This document shows, in pieces, positions 46,501-54,293 of a stretch of DNA of 64,000 nt. Both the position numbers and the translations under genes were made by a program. The notes under the pieces were generated by a model. That model did not search any database. It was given only the letters and a program-made list of their open reading frames with translations, and was not told the origin of the DNA. Position 1 is the first letter of the stretch; each line of letters opens with the position of its first letter. Origin of the DNA: Microcoleus sp036704825 (GTDB lineage: Bacteria > Cyanobacteriota > Cyanobacteriia > Cyanobacteriales > Microcoleaceae); NCBI GenBank assembly GCA_036704825.1, contig JAUBSN010000005.1, forward strand, positions 62,001 through 126,000. Direction: 5' to 3'.

Positions 46501-49153
46501 CATTGCTAGCAAAAGCTTGATAAAATTCTGCCAACTCCCGGAGAAATACGCCCAGGGACCAACCATCAAATACGATATGATGCACCGTTAGAAGTAAGAC
46601 GTGCTCTGTAGAGTCCAGGCGCAGCAGTTTTGCCCGCAGCAGAGAGCTTTGCCCCAAGTCAAAGGGCTCTCGCGCTTCTTGCGCTGACAGCCTTTGCACC
46701 TCTGCCTGGCGATCGTCTGGGGAGCGATCGCTCAAATCTATCAGGGGCATTTGGAAATCGCCTGCAGCAGCCACAACCTGTATCGGTTGCCCTTCCACAG
46801 CGGCAAATGCAGTTCTCAAAACCTCGTGCCGATCGATAATTTTCTCAATACTTTGCCTGAGTGTTTCTGCATTGAGTTGCCCCGTCATCCGAACCGCACC
46901 GCAGAGGTTGTAGAAGGGGTTTCCCGGTTCCAATTGGTCGAAGAACCACAAGCGCTCTTGGGCAAAAGACAGGGGAAGATGGCGTTCGCGAGAAACTGGC
47001 CTTGGGATGGCTGCTTTGCTATTGCCTGTTAGTTGCTCTAGAATTTGCACTGCCAGTCGAGCAATGCTCCTATCCTCAAACAAATCGGCAACCGATACAG
47101 TAACGCCCAAGTCACTCTCTATTTGATTTTTTAACTCAAAAATTCTTAAAGAATCTAGTCCAAAGCTGCTGACGGGTCGATCGATAATATCTTGTGTTTT
47201 CCCGCTGGCACTGAAATGGATTGAAGATTCCTGTTCCGTCGCCTTTAGCGGACTTTGGCTATTAGCCCGGGAATTCATTTCCCGGCGGTTTACCTGCTGC
47301 CAAAGGTAAGCCTCAAGCAACGACTGCCGTTCTTTTAACTCTGCTGTCAACAGAATTTCTCGCGTTAGTTGATTGTCAATTTCCCCCGAATCAGCTAACT
47401 CTAAAATGCTGCTCGCGACAACTTCCAAATTGTCAGCTAGAAAGTCAGCACGGGCGGCGCGACGTTGAATTTTACCGCTGGTCGTTTTCGGAATGCTTCC
47501 CGGCTTAATCAGCACTACTCCATAAAATTGTACTTCATATTCTTGAGCAATGCTGGAGCGGATGGCGCTGATAATTTCCTCGGCATTATCCGGCGCTTTG
47601 CGAGATTGTAATTCTGGCACGATAACGAGCTGTTCTTCGCCTGCGACTTCCACCGAGAATGCCGCGATCGCCCCCTGCCGCAAACTGGGATGGCTGCGCT
47701 CTGCAGTTCTTTCTATATCTTGGGGGTAAAGATTGCGACCTCGGATGATAATCAAATCTTTGAGTCGCCCCGTAACAAACAGTTCTCCGTCGCGTAAAAA
47801 GCCTAAATCTCCCGTTCGCAAAAACGGCCCTTCGCCGGTATCTGAAAGATATGCTTGAAAAGTTTTTTCTGTCTCTTCTGGGCGATTCCAATAGCCTCGC
47901 GCAACTGTTTCGCCAGCTACCCAAATTTCTCCGACTTCCTGCGGCTGGCATTGCCTCAGAGATTCGGGATTGACGATCGCAACTTTGGTGCCAAATTCAG
48001 GGAAACCGCAGCCGACTAAAGTTCTCGCGCCCCCCTCGCCTCCGACAACTTCTACAATGCGATTATTTTCCAGCGCCCCAGCGTCAACAGCTAAGAAAGT
48101 CGGTGTTGTCCCGCTGCGAACTGTAGCAATTTTTAGCGTGGTTTCTGCCATTCCGTAAGCAGGACAAAAGGCATCCGCGTGAAAACCGCAGGACTCAAAA
48201 GCTTTGGTAAATCTTTCTAGGGTTTCTTTATGGATGGGTTCTGCGCCGTTATAGGCCACGCGCCAACTGCTCAAATCGAGCATTTTTTCGCCGTCGCCCC
48301 AGGTTTTGCTGATTTTGCTAGCACACAAGTCGTAAGCAAAATTTGGCCCGCCGCTGTGGGTAGCTTTGTAGCGCGAAATCGCTTGCAGCCAGCACATCGG
48401 GTCCTGAATAAACGCCGCTGGCGGCATGAAGTAAGAGGGAATTCCCAGATACAAAGGTTTGAGCAATCCGTCAATTAACCCCATGTCGTGAAAGTGGGGA
48501 AGCCACGTTACCGCAACGCTTTCGGCATCGTGGTGAAAGCCTCGGTGAATGTATTCGATGTTGTACAAAACGTTGGCGTGGCTCACCATTACGCCTTTGG
48601 GGGTGGAGGTTGAGCCGGAAGTGTACTGAAGATAAGCCACTTCGTCGGGATGGATGGGTGGCTGCTGCCACTTTTCGCCGTCACCGGCAAGCGCCTCTGC
48701 ACTCAGCCAGCGCAGCCTTTTGAGTTCGGGCGCTTGCTGGCATAGCTGTTCTAAATTTTCCAGGTGTCGCGCGGGAGCGATCGCAATTGTTGCTCCTGCA
48801 TCTAGGGCGATCGCGCTAATTTTGGCTAAATTCCGTTTTAGCTTCGGCGGATAGAGGGGAACGGCGATAACTTTGGCGTACAAACATCCGAAAAAGGCGG
48901 CGAGATAGTCCAATCCTGGCGGGAAAAGCAGTAAGGCTCGTTCGCCTGTGACTCCCAATGTCTGAAGTCGCACGGCGTGCGATCGGGCGATCGCGTCTAA
49001 CTCTCGATAAGTCAAACTGGCGGTTTCAGTTTTTCCGTCTAACAGAAAAGTATATTTCTGCTCTGGTTGGTGTAGCGCTCTGTTTTGCAGGAGTTCTACT
49101 AAATTGGTACAACTTTCGGTGACTTGGTTTCCCTTAATGCTTGCGTCACTCAT
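40550..49153 (-). CDS. Loading NRPS: FAAL - ACP - C - A (X1) - PCP - Cy - A (X2) - PCP
   Basis: A 2868-codon frame (2867 from ATG 49153; the codon before is TTG). Residues 1-590 are a fatty acyl-AMP ligase (YTSGSTSTPKGVMVSHAN, WLPHFHDMGLI, YGMAETTLK), which activates a fatty acid and loads the ACP (FGLDSLRIF near 666). A C domain with HHIVFDG near 859 would acylate the first amino acid. A1 (TSGSTGKPKG near 1338) reads DFWNMGFVWK, Thr-like but with two deviations. PCP1 is near 1730. A heterocyclisation domain follows (about 1800-2240): the HHxxxDG site is DALCIDG, the DxxxxD signature of Cy domains, near 1934. A2 (near 2406) reads DMYNFGVLWK, nearest to the Cys code DLYNLSLIWK by my reading. 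PCP2 is near 2794. The product start is an acylated residue joined to a thiazoline or oxazoline. It is the first gene of the operon. Confidence 0.93.
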   Translation of the reverse strand: MSDASIKGNQVTESCTNLVELLQNRALHQPEQKYTFLLDGKTETASLTYRELDAIARSHAVRLQTLGVTGERALLLFPPGLDYLAAFFGCLYAKVIAVPLYPPKLKRNLAKISAIALDAGATIAIAPARHLENLEQLCQQAPELKRLRWLSAEALAGDGEKWQQPPIHPDEVAYLQYTSGSTSTPKGVMVSHANVLYNIEYIHRGFHHDAESVAVTWLPHFHDMGLIDGLLKPLYLGIPSYFMPPAAFIQDPMCWLQAISRYKATHSGGPNFAYDLCASKISKTWGDGEKMLDLSSWRVAYNGAEPIHKETLERFTKAFESCGFHADAFCPAYGMAETTLKIATVRSGTTPTFLAVDAGALENNRIVEVVGGEGGARTLVGCGFPEFGTKVAIVNPESLRQCQPQEVGEIWVAGETVARGYWNRPEETEKTFQAYLSDTGEGPFLRTGDLGFLRDGELFVTGRLKDLIIIRGRNLYPQDIERTAERSHPSLRQGAIAAFSVEVAGEEQLVIVPELQSRKAPDNAEEIISAIRSSIAQEYEVQFYGVVLIKPGSIPKTTSGKIQRRAARADFLADNLEVVASSILELADSGEIDNQLTREILLTAELKERQSLLEAYLWQQVNRREMNSRANSQSPLKATEQESSIHFSASGKTQDIIDRPVSSFGLDSLRIFELKNQIESDLGVTVSVADLFEDRSIARLAVQILEQLTGNSKAAIPRPVSRERHLPLSFAQERLWFFDQLEPGNPFYNLCGAVRMTGQLNAETLRQSIEKIIDRHEVLRTAFAAVEGQPIQVVAAAGDFQMPLIDLSDRSPDDRQAEVQRLSAQEAREPFDLGQSSLLRAKLLRLDSTEHVLLLTVHHIVFDGWSLGVFLRELAEFYQAFASNDLPLLSPLPIQYADFAAWQRQQLQGEILETQLAYWKQQLSGSLPVLNLPTDFPRPAVQTFQGARETWELPSYLSLALAGLGQQEKATPFMTLLAAFKTLLYRYTGQTDILVGSPIASRNLRDIEALIGFFVNTLVLRSDLNGNQTFRELLRSVREVALGAYAHQDVPIEKLVEELQPDRDLSYSPLFQVGFALQNGLTQTLELPGLTLNSHEIDTGTANFDLMLFLEETDRGLIATWEYSTNLFQPSTIARMHGHFQILLEGIIANADTRICELPLLSDRERHQLLVEWNNTQVDYPKDSTIHQLFEAQVDRNPDAIAVVFEDQKLTYRQLNERANQVAHYLQKLGVKPEVRVGIYVGRSLEMVVGLLGIIKAGGAYVPLDPAYSSERLSFMRSDAKVQVLLAQSHLEEKIRDRAQSVVFLDSDWENIARESKENCLSDVTSDCLAYVIYTSGSTGKPKGVQVNHRSAVHLFAATYPVFNFSDRDAWTVFHSYAFDFSVWEIWGALVHGCKLVIVPLEVTQSPSAFYQLLCTERVTILNQTPSAIRQLIDAQKTAGGEPKWSVRLIMCGGEALPAELASELLEWNVPLWNFYGPTEATVWTAIHPVKSVASKRGSIPIGRPLPNTQLYILDANLQPVPAGVLGQLYIGGAGLSRGYLNLPELTAQKFIPHPFSQEIGARLYNTGDIARYLPDGTIEFLGRSDNQVKIRGFRIELGEIEAVLSQHPEVRESVVLLGEDNSGENRLVAYIVSSSELSTEQPSLISKLRGFIKEKLPQYMIPSAFVLLEALPLTSNGKIDRRSLRAPDVERSELNAASAPRTREEQLLAEIWSQVLGVKQIGIGDNFFELGGHSLLATQLIAKVRAAFQVELPLRSLFQSPTVESLAVAIAIAKAQQAIEPCAIVQLPEIVPDRQNRYKPFPLNEMQQAYWIGRNSFFEMGNVAIHGYVEIEGDDIDLERFSLAWQRLVERHDMLRAIVHPDGQQQILETVPAYAIPVLDLRGQSPEAVNSQLEAIRETLSHQVLPLDRWPLFEIRASLLFDRRIRLHVSIDALCIDGWSYQILFGDLVRFYRNPNAAVAPLQLSFRDYVLAAIALQDSPFFQQSLEYWKNRLATLPPAPELPLALHPSSLTQPRFKRRSAQLEPETWKKLKARAARSALSPTGVLLAAYAEVLGLWSKSPRFTLNVPRFNRLSLHPQVNDIIGEFASFTLLEVDNSRRESFEVRAKRLTQQLWHDLEHQYVSGVRVLRELTQLLGRTSAAPMPVVFTTNPQNNPGQSDSSILAAIAEIGEVVYVVGQTPQVWIDNQYSEAGGTLFLNWDAVEELFPQGLIDDMFDAYCRLLQRLATEESAWQEEAQLQQQPVANGIEAPIPDVLLHELFARQVASRSHEPAIITRDRTLTYEELYLRSNQVAHRLRKLGARPNQLVAVVMEKGWEQIVAVLGILASGAAYLPVDAALPQERLRYLLADGEVEIVLTQSQLNQRWEWPENVRLLCIETDELAAESSEALEAVQEPEDLAYVIYTSGSTGLPKGVAIAHRGAVNAIAQTNQVFDVGECDRAIAVTALHHDMSVYDIFGILAAGGAIVIPDAAQRLDPAHWAQLMVKERVTIWNSVPPMMEMLLDYAGGRSEVLPECLRWAFLGGDWIPITLPQRLRAIARECRVVSVGGPTETTLWNIWYPVETVDPSWKSIPYGKPIANTRYYILNERLEDCPVWVPGEMCCAGVGLTKGYWRNEEKTRASCLTHPVTGDRLYRTGDLGRFLPDGNIEFLGREDFRLKIRGFRIEAGEIEAALNEHPAVKASIVTAFGENHSQKRLVAYIVPHQNAAPAVEELRQFLSEKLPDYMVPSAFIVLDALPLSANGKVNRKALPEPDAAIQQEKIFVAPRTPIEAMLARIGCEVLGIEQLSIADNFFELGGNSLLAIQLAAKVREYCQIELPLCDIFAGRSLAVLAENISEAKNKNAVVEEPAIAPVSRSAYRRSLSSLQ

Positions 49154-49409
49154 CAATTCTTTTTACCTATAAATCTTGTTTGCAGTACGCCAACCAGTTC
49201 CGCCAAATTCTTTCCACATAGACTTTCTGTGAACAGTTGTCGGGCGTTACGAGTCTCCCATCAGCCGTTTGAGTCTTCAATTCGGGTATTAGCGCTTGTT
49301 TTCACGTTTTGTGGTCGATCGCGCTGTTGGGCAATGGCTCCGCGGCGATTTTCAGTCCGAGCCAGCTTCGATATCAGCTTCAGGAGCTTTACGGCTATCG
49401 ACTTTAAGC

Positions 49410-49438
49410 ATAGTAGGCTAGATGATATTGATTGTCAA
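49410..49438 (-). promoter_or_regulatory. Sigma-70-type promoter for the NRPS operon
   Basis: On the minus strand TTGACA (49438-49433) is separated by 17 bases from TACTAT (49415-49410). The -35 box is perfect and the -10 differs from consensus at one place. The spacer contains AATCAATATCATC, which resembles half-sites of Fur boxes. The first ATG lies about 250 bases downstream at 49153. No other equally good promoter was seen facing the operon. Confidence 0.5.
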
Positions 49439-49601
49439 GAGTTGTTGAATAAATTTCTTGACTCCTGTTGTTTCTTACATGACAATCTTTTCTAACTTTT
49501 GCCGTAGCATTGCAGGCGAGCGTTTGTCTAGCCCTGACAATTAAGCCTTATAGGAAGTGTGTACAACTAGCTAGAGGGGTGTGACCCCCTATTTAGAAAA
49601 T

Positions 49602-49625
49602 GCAATTAGTTTTCATTAGTTAACT
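49602..49625. promoter_or_regulatory. Fur-box-like sequence, divergent siderophore region
   Basis: GCAATTAGTTTTCATTAGTTAACT shares 20 of 24 positions with 61144-61167 in the tonB-exbB intergenic region, by hand alignment. Both read as AT-rich hexamer series compatible with loose cyanobacterial FurA boxes. It lies directly upstream of the -35 element of the TonB-receptor promoter candidate. Being shared only by two iron-uptake regions supports iron-dependent repression, but this is inference. Confidence 0.4.
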
Positions 49626-49626
49626 C

Positions 49627-49654
49627 TTGACAGATGTAATAGCTCTGTTATCTA
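49627..49654 (+). promoter_or_regulatory. Promoter candidate for the TonB receptor gene
   Basis: TTGACA (49627-49632) and TATCTA (49649-49654) are separated by 16 bases. The position, directly after the Fur-like sequence, fits an iron-controlled promoter. The resulting 5' leader would be about 300 bases long and includes the structured segment below. Confidence 0.4.
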
Positions 49655-49689
49655 ATTAAGGCACTTTCTCATTAAGCGCTCAGAGACTA

Positions 49690-49870
49690 CTTCCTTTAAC
49701 CGAGGAAGGTGTCAACCGCGGTCGATCGACCGCGCTCGCCACCGGACTGAGGATTTCGCCCTCACGCGCCTTTTGGATTCCCAGACAAAGGCCGCTAGCG
49801 ACGGGAGAATCGGATCGAACTGCGCCCGACAACTCGGCCGGATCTTCCGCAGGTCAGTTTAAAGAGGCAC
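49690..49870 (+). other. GC-rich structured leader upstream of the TonB receptor
   Basis: The segment contains a perfect 18-bp palindrome CGCGGTCGATCGACCGCG at 49717-49734 and a TGAGG/CCTCA hairpin at 49748-49764, followed by GC-rich sequence unlike the AT-rich DNA on either side. It could be a regulatory leader RNA. No known riboswitch consensus was recognised. Confidence 0.3.
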
Positions 49871-49958
49871 ACAAGAGCAGCAACGCTGCCACAAATCATG
49901 TTGTGCAAGCAACGCAAACCACATATCCGAAGTTCTATCAATTGCAGATTCAAGATTA

Positions 49959-52754
49959 ATGAACAGATCCCAGCAATTACTAAGCAGCCTTGGGCTGGCA
50001 GGAGCCGTGTCGGCGCTAATCGCTCAGTCAGCGTGCGCTTCTAACATCGCGCAGGTGACTGCGGTTCGCCTGAACCAGACGCCAGAAGGCATTGAAATCA
50101 TTCTAGAAACTGAAGATGGCAGAGCCCTGGAAGTCTTCACCACCAGCTTTGGCGAAACTGTACAAGCTGATGTCATCACCGCTCAACTGCGATTGCCAGG
50201 GGGAAATGAGTTTCGTCAAAACCAGCCGGTGGCGGGTATTGCTTCTGTCAGCGTTACTCCTTTAGATAGCTACAGCATCCGAATCAAAGTCATTGGCGAG
50301 AGGGGTCAACCAGTGGCACGGGTGATTCCTAACGCTGCGGGTCTGATTCTGGGCTTACAGCCCACCTCGGGCACGACTGCTCGCACGCCTGCACCGACTC
50401 CTAGAGTGCAGCCACCAGGAACGCCAGCAGAACCCTTGCCACCAACAGGGCAGCCGGTAGAGATACCTGCAGAACCCTTGCCGCCTACAGCGCAGCCGCC
50501 TGGGACGACCCCAGAACCCTTGCCGCCGACAGCGCAGCCGCCTGGGACGCCCCCAGAACCCTTGCCGCCGACAGCGCAGCCGCCTGGGACGCCCCCAGAA
50601 CCCTTGCCGCCGACAGCACAGCCGCCTGGAACGCCGGCACAGCCATCGGCTATAACGCCACCGGCGGGGAGAGACTCGATTGACATCGTCGTCACTGCAA
50701 CGCGAACTGCAGAAAGAGTGACGAACGTGCCGCGCTCTATAACGGTGGTAGACTCAGAAGAAATTCAGCAGGACGCAGGGCCATCGAGAAATGTCGGGGA
50801 AGCTCTGGCAAATCAGGTTCCCGGTTTCGCGCCGCCAACTCAAAGTACAGCCACTTACGGACAAACTTTGCGGGGTCGCGCTGTTTCCGTTCTGATTGAC
50901 GGCGTGCCGCAAACGACTAATCTTCAATCTTTTGGCAGAGATTACAGAAACATCGATCCCAGCGCGATCGAACGTATTGAAGTAGTGCGGGGGTCTACCG
51001 CAATCTACGGCGCTCAGGCTACAGGTGGCGTGATTAATATTATTACTCGCCGGCCAACTGAGGAAAGGCTAACTGCTATTACTGAAGTGGGCGTCAATAG
51101 CGCTTTAACAAACACAGAAGATGCCCTAGGCTTTAACGCTCAGCAGACGATTTCTGGCCGAAGTGGCAATTTCGATTTCACTGGCACTGTCTCGCTCTCT
51201 AGAAGTGGAGCTTTTTACGATGCCCAAGGCGATCGCATTCCCTTTTATGAACTCGGCGGAGATAGCAGCACCCTCTTCAACGTCATGGGCAAAGTCGGGG
51301 TAGATTTGGACACCCAACAGCGGCTGCAATTAACTGTCAATCACTATCGGGAAACCCAAGATCCCAATGTGATTCCAGACTTTAGTGTTGACGACCAGGA
51401 AGGACGGCAAAAAGCCCGCGGCATCCGAACCGGAAATTTGGATATCGACGGGGAAACACCGGGAAATAAAAGTACACAGCTCAACCTCAGTTACACCAAC
51501 CAAAACCTTTTTGGCAGCAGCCTTCAAAGCCAAATTTACTATCGAACGAATTCCAATGTCAGTGTTCCCTCTGATTTTCGCACGTCCGATTTCTTTGGCC
51601 CGTTTATCGGCGTTGGTGGTTCGCGAGCCAAGAACGAACAGATAGGAGGTAGACTGGCGATCGCCACTCCTTTATCCCGTGCCGAAAATCTTCGATTAAC
51701 TTGGGGTTCTGACTATGTTACTGAAGATAGCAGTCAGCGTTTCGACTTGTACGACCCGGAGAGATTTGACGCAAGTGGCGGCCGGGTTTACCGGAAAATT
51801 TCCTCGCGTCCTTTCGTTCCTCCTTATACTTACAGCAGCCTTGGTCTTTTCGGTCAATTGGAATGGAATATTGACGATATCGTCATTCTAAGCGGCGGGA
51901 TACGTCACGAACGCATCGGGTTAGAAGTCAATGATTATACCACTTTTAACGATCGCCAGATCCAAGGAGGCGAGCGCAATTTTAACGCCACCCTATTTAA
52001 TACAGGGGCTGTCTATAAAATCAATGACAACTTCAGCGTATTTGGCAACTTTTCTCAAGGTTTCTCAGTTCCAGATTTCGGGACTATCCTCCGCGAACCC
52101 CCCGACAATTTTGCCGGAATTGAATCTTCGTTAGAAGTAACTCAACCCCAAAAAGTCAACAACTACGAAATTGGCATTCGAGGAGGGTGGCAATCCGTGC
52201 AAATGTCGCTTGCTGCTTTTTACAATACCTCGGATCTCGGAGTGAATTTTCAACCAGTTGGCAACACAGGTCGCCTGGAACTAACCCGCGCTCCAGAACG
52301 CATTTACGGCTTAGAAGGAACTGTGGATTGGCAACCTGCACCAGCATGGTCGCTCGGCGGGACTGCTACTTATATTCAAGGCGAATATGACGACGACAAC
52401 GGCCGTTCTCTCGCCCTCGATAGCAGCCGAATTCCACCGCTCAAGCTAACAGCTTATCTCGAAAACGAAACTTTACCGGGATGGAACAATCGGTTACAGT
52501 TATTATATTCTGGAAATCGCGATCGAGCATTCAAAGACGGCTCGGATGGCGGCCCAATTAGCAGCTATCTAACATTGGATTACGTCAGCGCGGTTAAAAT
52601 TGGCTCTGGGCTGCTACAAGTCAAAGTCGAGAATTTATTGAACAATCAATATTTTCCCGTGATCTCCCAATACTTAGCTGGATTTGGCGTGGACAGTTCT
52701 AATTATCCAGGGAGAGGTTTGACTCTCAGTGTTAATTACCGCCTTAACTGGTAA
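49959..52754 (+). CDS. TonB-dependent siderophore receptor with AMIN domain
   Basis: A 931-residue outer-membrane receptor. Residues 1-27 are a signal peptide (SLGLAGAVSALIAQSACA). An AMIN domain (about 30-130, VRLNQTPEGIEIILETEDG) follows, a periplasmic module often added to cyanobacterial receptors. Residues 153-236 are a Pro-rich array of six 14-residue repeats. A TonB-box-like segment SIDIVVTATR precedes the plug (about 240-370, VTNVPRSITVVDSEEI ... SAIERIEVVRGSTAIYGAQATGGVINIITRR). The remainder is a 22-strand-type beta-barrel ending in LSVNYRLNW with a terminal aromatic residue. It would import the ferric form of the siderophore made by the divergent operon, powered by TonB-ExbB-ExbD encoded further right. 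The substrate link is inference from position. Confidence 0.93.
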   Translation: MNRSQQLLSSLGLAGAVSALIAQSACASNIAQVTAVRLNQTPEGIEIILETEDGRALEVFTTSFGETVQADVITAQLRLPGGNEFRQNQPVAGIASVSVTPLDSYSIRIKVIGERGQPVARVIPNAAGLILGLQPTSGTTARTPAPTPRVQPPGTPAEPLPPTGQPVEIPAEPLPPTAQPPGTTPEPLPPTAQPPGTPPEPLPPTAQPPGTPPEPLPPTAQPPGTPAQPSAITPPAGRDSIDIVVTATRTAERVTNVPRSITVVDSEEIQQDAGPSRNVGEALANQVPGFAPPTQSTATYGQTLRGRAVSVLIDGVPQTTNLQSFGRDYRNIDPSAIERIEVVRGSTAIYGAQATGGVINIITRRPTEERLTAITEVGVNSALTNTEDALGFNAQQTISGRSGNFDFTGTVSLSRSGAFYDAQGDRIPFYELGGDSSTLFNVMGKVGVDLDTQQRLQLTVNHYRETQDPNVIPDFSVDDQEGRQKARGIRTGNLDIDGETPGNKSTQLNLSYTNQNLFGSSLQSQIYYRTNSNVSVPSDFRTSDFFGPFIGVGGSRAKNEQIGGRLAIATPLSRAENLRLTWGSDYVTEDSSQRFDLYDPERFDASGGRVYRKISSRPFVPPYTYSSLGLFGQLEWNIDDIVILSGGIRHERIGLEVNDYTTFNDRQIQGGERNFNATLFNTGAVYKINDNFSVFGNFSQGFSVPDFGTILREPPDNFAGIESSLEVTQPQKVNNYEIGIRGGWQSVQMSLAAFYNTSDLGVNFQPVGNTGRLELTRAPERIYGLEGTVDWQPAPAWSLGGTATYIQGEYDDDNGRSLALDSSRIPPLKLTAYLENETLPGWNNRLQLLYSGNRDRAFKDGSDGGPISSYLTLDYVSAVKIGSGLLQVKVENLLNNQYFPVISQYLAGFGVDSSNYPGRGLTLSVNYRLNW
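50415..50666 (+). repeat. 42-bp tandem repeat coding for the receptor's Pro-rich linker
   Basis: Six in-frame 42-base units encode PPGTPPEPLPPTAQ-like 14-residue repeats; units 3, 4 and 5 are almost identical. The array lies between the AMIN domain and the plug. Copy number is likely to vary between strains because of slippage or unequal recombination. Confidence 0.85.
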
Positions 52755-52876
52755 TTACAGCAGATTGCAGGTTTATGAGGTAGATTCAATATCCCCGTAG
52801 GGACACTCCAAGAACCCAAGGCGTGTCAATTTAAGCTGTTAGTCCGCTAGTCCTCGCGCCCACCCGCTAGTCCGCC

Positions 52877-52985
52877 AGGGGTTGAAACCCCTGTCTAATA
52901 GCTAAAGTCCTCTTGCATAGGACTAATGAGTTGAAAAGTGTTTTTTCTCAGTCCTCGGAAGCGAGGACTTTAGCTTTGAGACAGG
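52877..52985. repeat. Inverted-repeat element upstream of the PepSY gene
   Basis: CCTGTCTAATAGCTAAAGTCCTC at 52890-52912 is inverted at 52963-52985 with three mismatches, and AGGGGTT-GA-AACCCCT at 52877-52892 forms a further hairpin at its left edge. A short palindrome-bearing sequence GACAGGGAATTCATTCCCTGTC follows at about 52980-53001. There is no coding capacity. It resembles the non-autonomous palindromic repeats common in filamentous cyanobacteria, and could also end transcription of the receptor gene. Confidence 0.6.
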
Positions 52986-53018
52986 GAATTCATTCCCTGT
53001 CGGACTATCGGTTTTACC

Positions 53019-53036
53019 TGAATGAGAATAGTTAAC
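53019..53036. promoter_or_regulatory. Fur-box-like sequence in front of the PepSY gene
   Basis: TGAATGAGAATAGTTAAC contains a GAGAAT half-site and ends with the same AGTTAAC word as the Fur-like site at 49602-49625. It lies 22 bases before the preferred start codon at 53058. The match is loose and the site is only a candidate. Confidence 0.3.
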
Positions 53037-53057
53037 AGCTTCGAGGAAAATTTCGAG

Positions 53058-54203
53058 ATGAATTTCCGCAAACTCGCATTCAAACTGCATTTGTATTTGG
53101 GGTTGGTGGTAGGAATATTTCTAGCAGTAATTGCTTTAACGGGCAGCTTGCTGGTTTTCAGTCCCGAAATCGAGCGGTTCTTCAATCCCCAACTCCTGCA
53201 AGTCATTCCTCAAGCCGAACAGATACCGCTAGAAAATGTCCTGCAAATTGTCGAAAAAGCTTATCCCCAAAATCAAGCTCTTAGTATTTTGCTGCCGCGA
53301 TCTGCGAAGGATGTTTGCCAAGTTTCCATGCTGTCAAAGAGTGAGGAAGTAGTTAGCGTTTATGTCAATCCTTACAGTGGAAAAATTACGGGCGGGCGCC
53401 TTTGGAAAGAAACTTTTACAGGTTTTATTTTTACGTTACACGCGGAATTAGCGGGAGGAGAATTTGGTCATCTGGTTGTCGGCATTTGCGGTCTAGTAAT
53501 GCTAGGACTAACTTTTACTGGCTTGGTATTGTGGACGGGTTGGCGCAATTTTGCTCGCGGATTTTCTATTAATTGGAAAGCTCACTGGCAGCGGACTTTA
53601 TTTGATTTACATAACGTTTCTGGCATTGTATCGGTTGCTTTTCTCATGCTGATCGCCGCTACAGGGACAGCTATAATTTTTTACGCGCCGGTTGAATCGA
53701 CTCTGTATTGGCTGACGAATGAAAAGCCACAGCCAGCATTGACTTCTCATCCCCACTCTAGCAGTTCGAGGCAAAACCTTGATGAAATAATACACCAAGT
53801 TAATACGGTTTGGCCGGAAGCTAAAACCACTTTTATTTCTCTACCTTTGACGCCTGAAGCCACTTTTCAAGTAAGGAAAAAATTTCCCAATGAGCCGCAC
53901 CCAAACGGGAGCAGCACAATTTATCTCGACCAATACAGCGGCGAAATATTGCAGGCTGACAGTGTAAATTCAGCTTCTGTAGCAAATCGAATTCTCAACT
54001 CGCTTTATCCGCTACATATTGGCAGCTATGGCGGAATTTACTTGCGGCTGGTACACGCGATCGCAGGATTAGCAGCGATTGTACTGTTTGTGACGGGTGT
54101 ACTGATGTGGCGGCAGCGGCATTTGGCGAAATTTTACCGCAAGGAGGCGAGACAGCAATATGAAGAATTATCTCCCCTTAGCCAGCAATGGCCTTGGTTT
54201 TAA
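53058..54203 (+). CDS. PepSY-associated inner-membrane protein (PiuB-like)
   Basis: A membrane protein of about 381 residues in the PepSY-TM family, often called iron-regulated membrane protein or PiuB. Four membrane segments are visible: LGLVVGIFLAVIALTGSLLVF, LVVGICGLVMLGLTFTGLVLW, VSVAFLMLIAATGTAIIFY and AGLAAIVLFVTGVLMW; conserved features are KLHLYLG at the N terminus, FTLHAEL, LHNVSG, and two periplasmic PepSY regions (VYVNPYSGKI and IYLDQYSGEI). Family members lie beside TonB receptors and are thought to help ferric-siderophore use, probably by reduction or release, though the mechanism is not settled. I prefer ATG 53058 (MNFRKLAFKLHLYLG) because it has GAGG upstream and matches the family; an ATG at 53022 overlaps the Fur-like site. 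Confidence 0.88.
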   Translation: MNFRKLAFKLHLYLGLVVGIFLAVIALTGSLLVFSPEIERFFNPQLLQVIPQAEQIPLENVLQIVEKAYPQNQALSILLPRSAKDVCQVSMLSKSEEVVSVYVNPYSGKITGGRLWKETFTGFIFTLHAELAGGEFGHLVVGICGLVMLGLTFTGLVLWTGWRNFARGFSINWKAHWQRTLFDLHNVSGIVSVAFLMLIAATGTAIIFYAPVESTLYWLTNEKPQPALTSHPHSSSSRQNLDEIIHQVNTVWPEAKTTFISLPLTPEATFQVRKKFPNEPHPNGSSTIYLDQYSGEILQADSVNSASVANRILNSLYPLHIGSYGGIYLRLVHAIAGLAAIVLFVTGVLMWRQRHLAKFYRKEARQQYEELSPLSQQWPWF

Positions 54204-54293
54204 TGAGAGCGGCGTGCGGTTTGATGTGGCTGTAATTCTCCTGACTAAAAACCCCTATCCTCTGAATTTTAAATCCTATCAATCGCTTATTTA

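Larger units (their letters stand above)
49154..49958. other. Divergent regulatory region between the NRPS operon and the TonB receptor gene
   Basis: These 805 bases hold no convincing gene. They contain a minus-strand promoter for the NRPS operon (49410-49438), a Fur-box-like sequence (49602-49625), a plus-strand promoter candidate (49627-49654) and a GC-rich structured leader (about 49690-49870). The arrangement suggests joint control of siderophore synthesis and uptake. Confidence 0.6.

Noticed and set aside
6228..49153. Hybrid polyketide pathway
   Set aside because: No ketosynthase, acyltransferase or ketoreductase domain is present; the only fatty-acid-related parts are the FAAL and its ACP.
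49124..49495. Plus-strand reading frame of 123 codons before the receptor gene
   Set aside because: It overlaps the start of the first NRPS gene and the operon promoter, and the protein resembles no family.
49690..49870. Cobalamin riboswitch upstream of the TonB-dependent receptor
   Set aside because: TonB receptor genes often carry one, but no B12-box-like sequence or the usual GGTG/CCACTG core was found; the hairpins do not fit the known fold.
50415..50666. CRISPR-like tandem repeat
   Set aside because: The units are directly adjacent with no spacers and encode an in-frame Pro-rich linker. The same holds for 60487-60720 in tonB.
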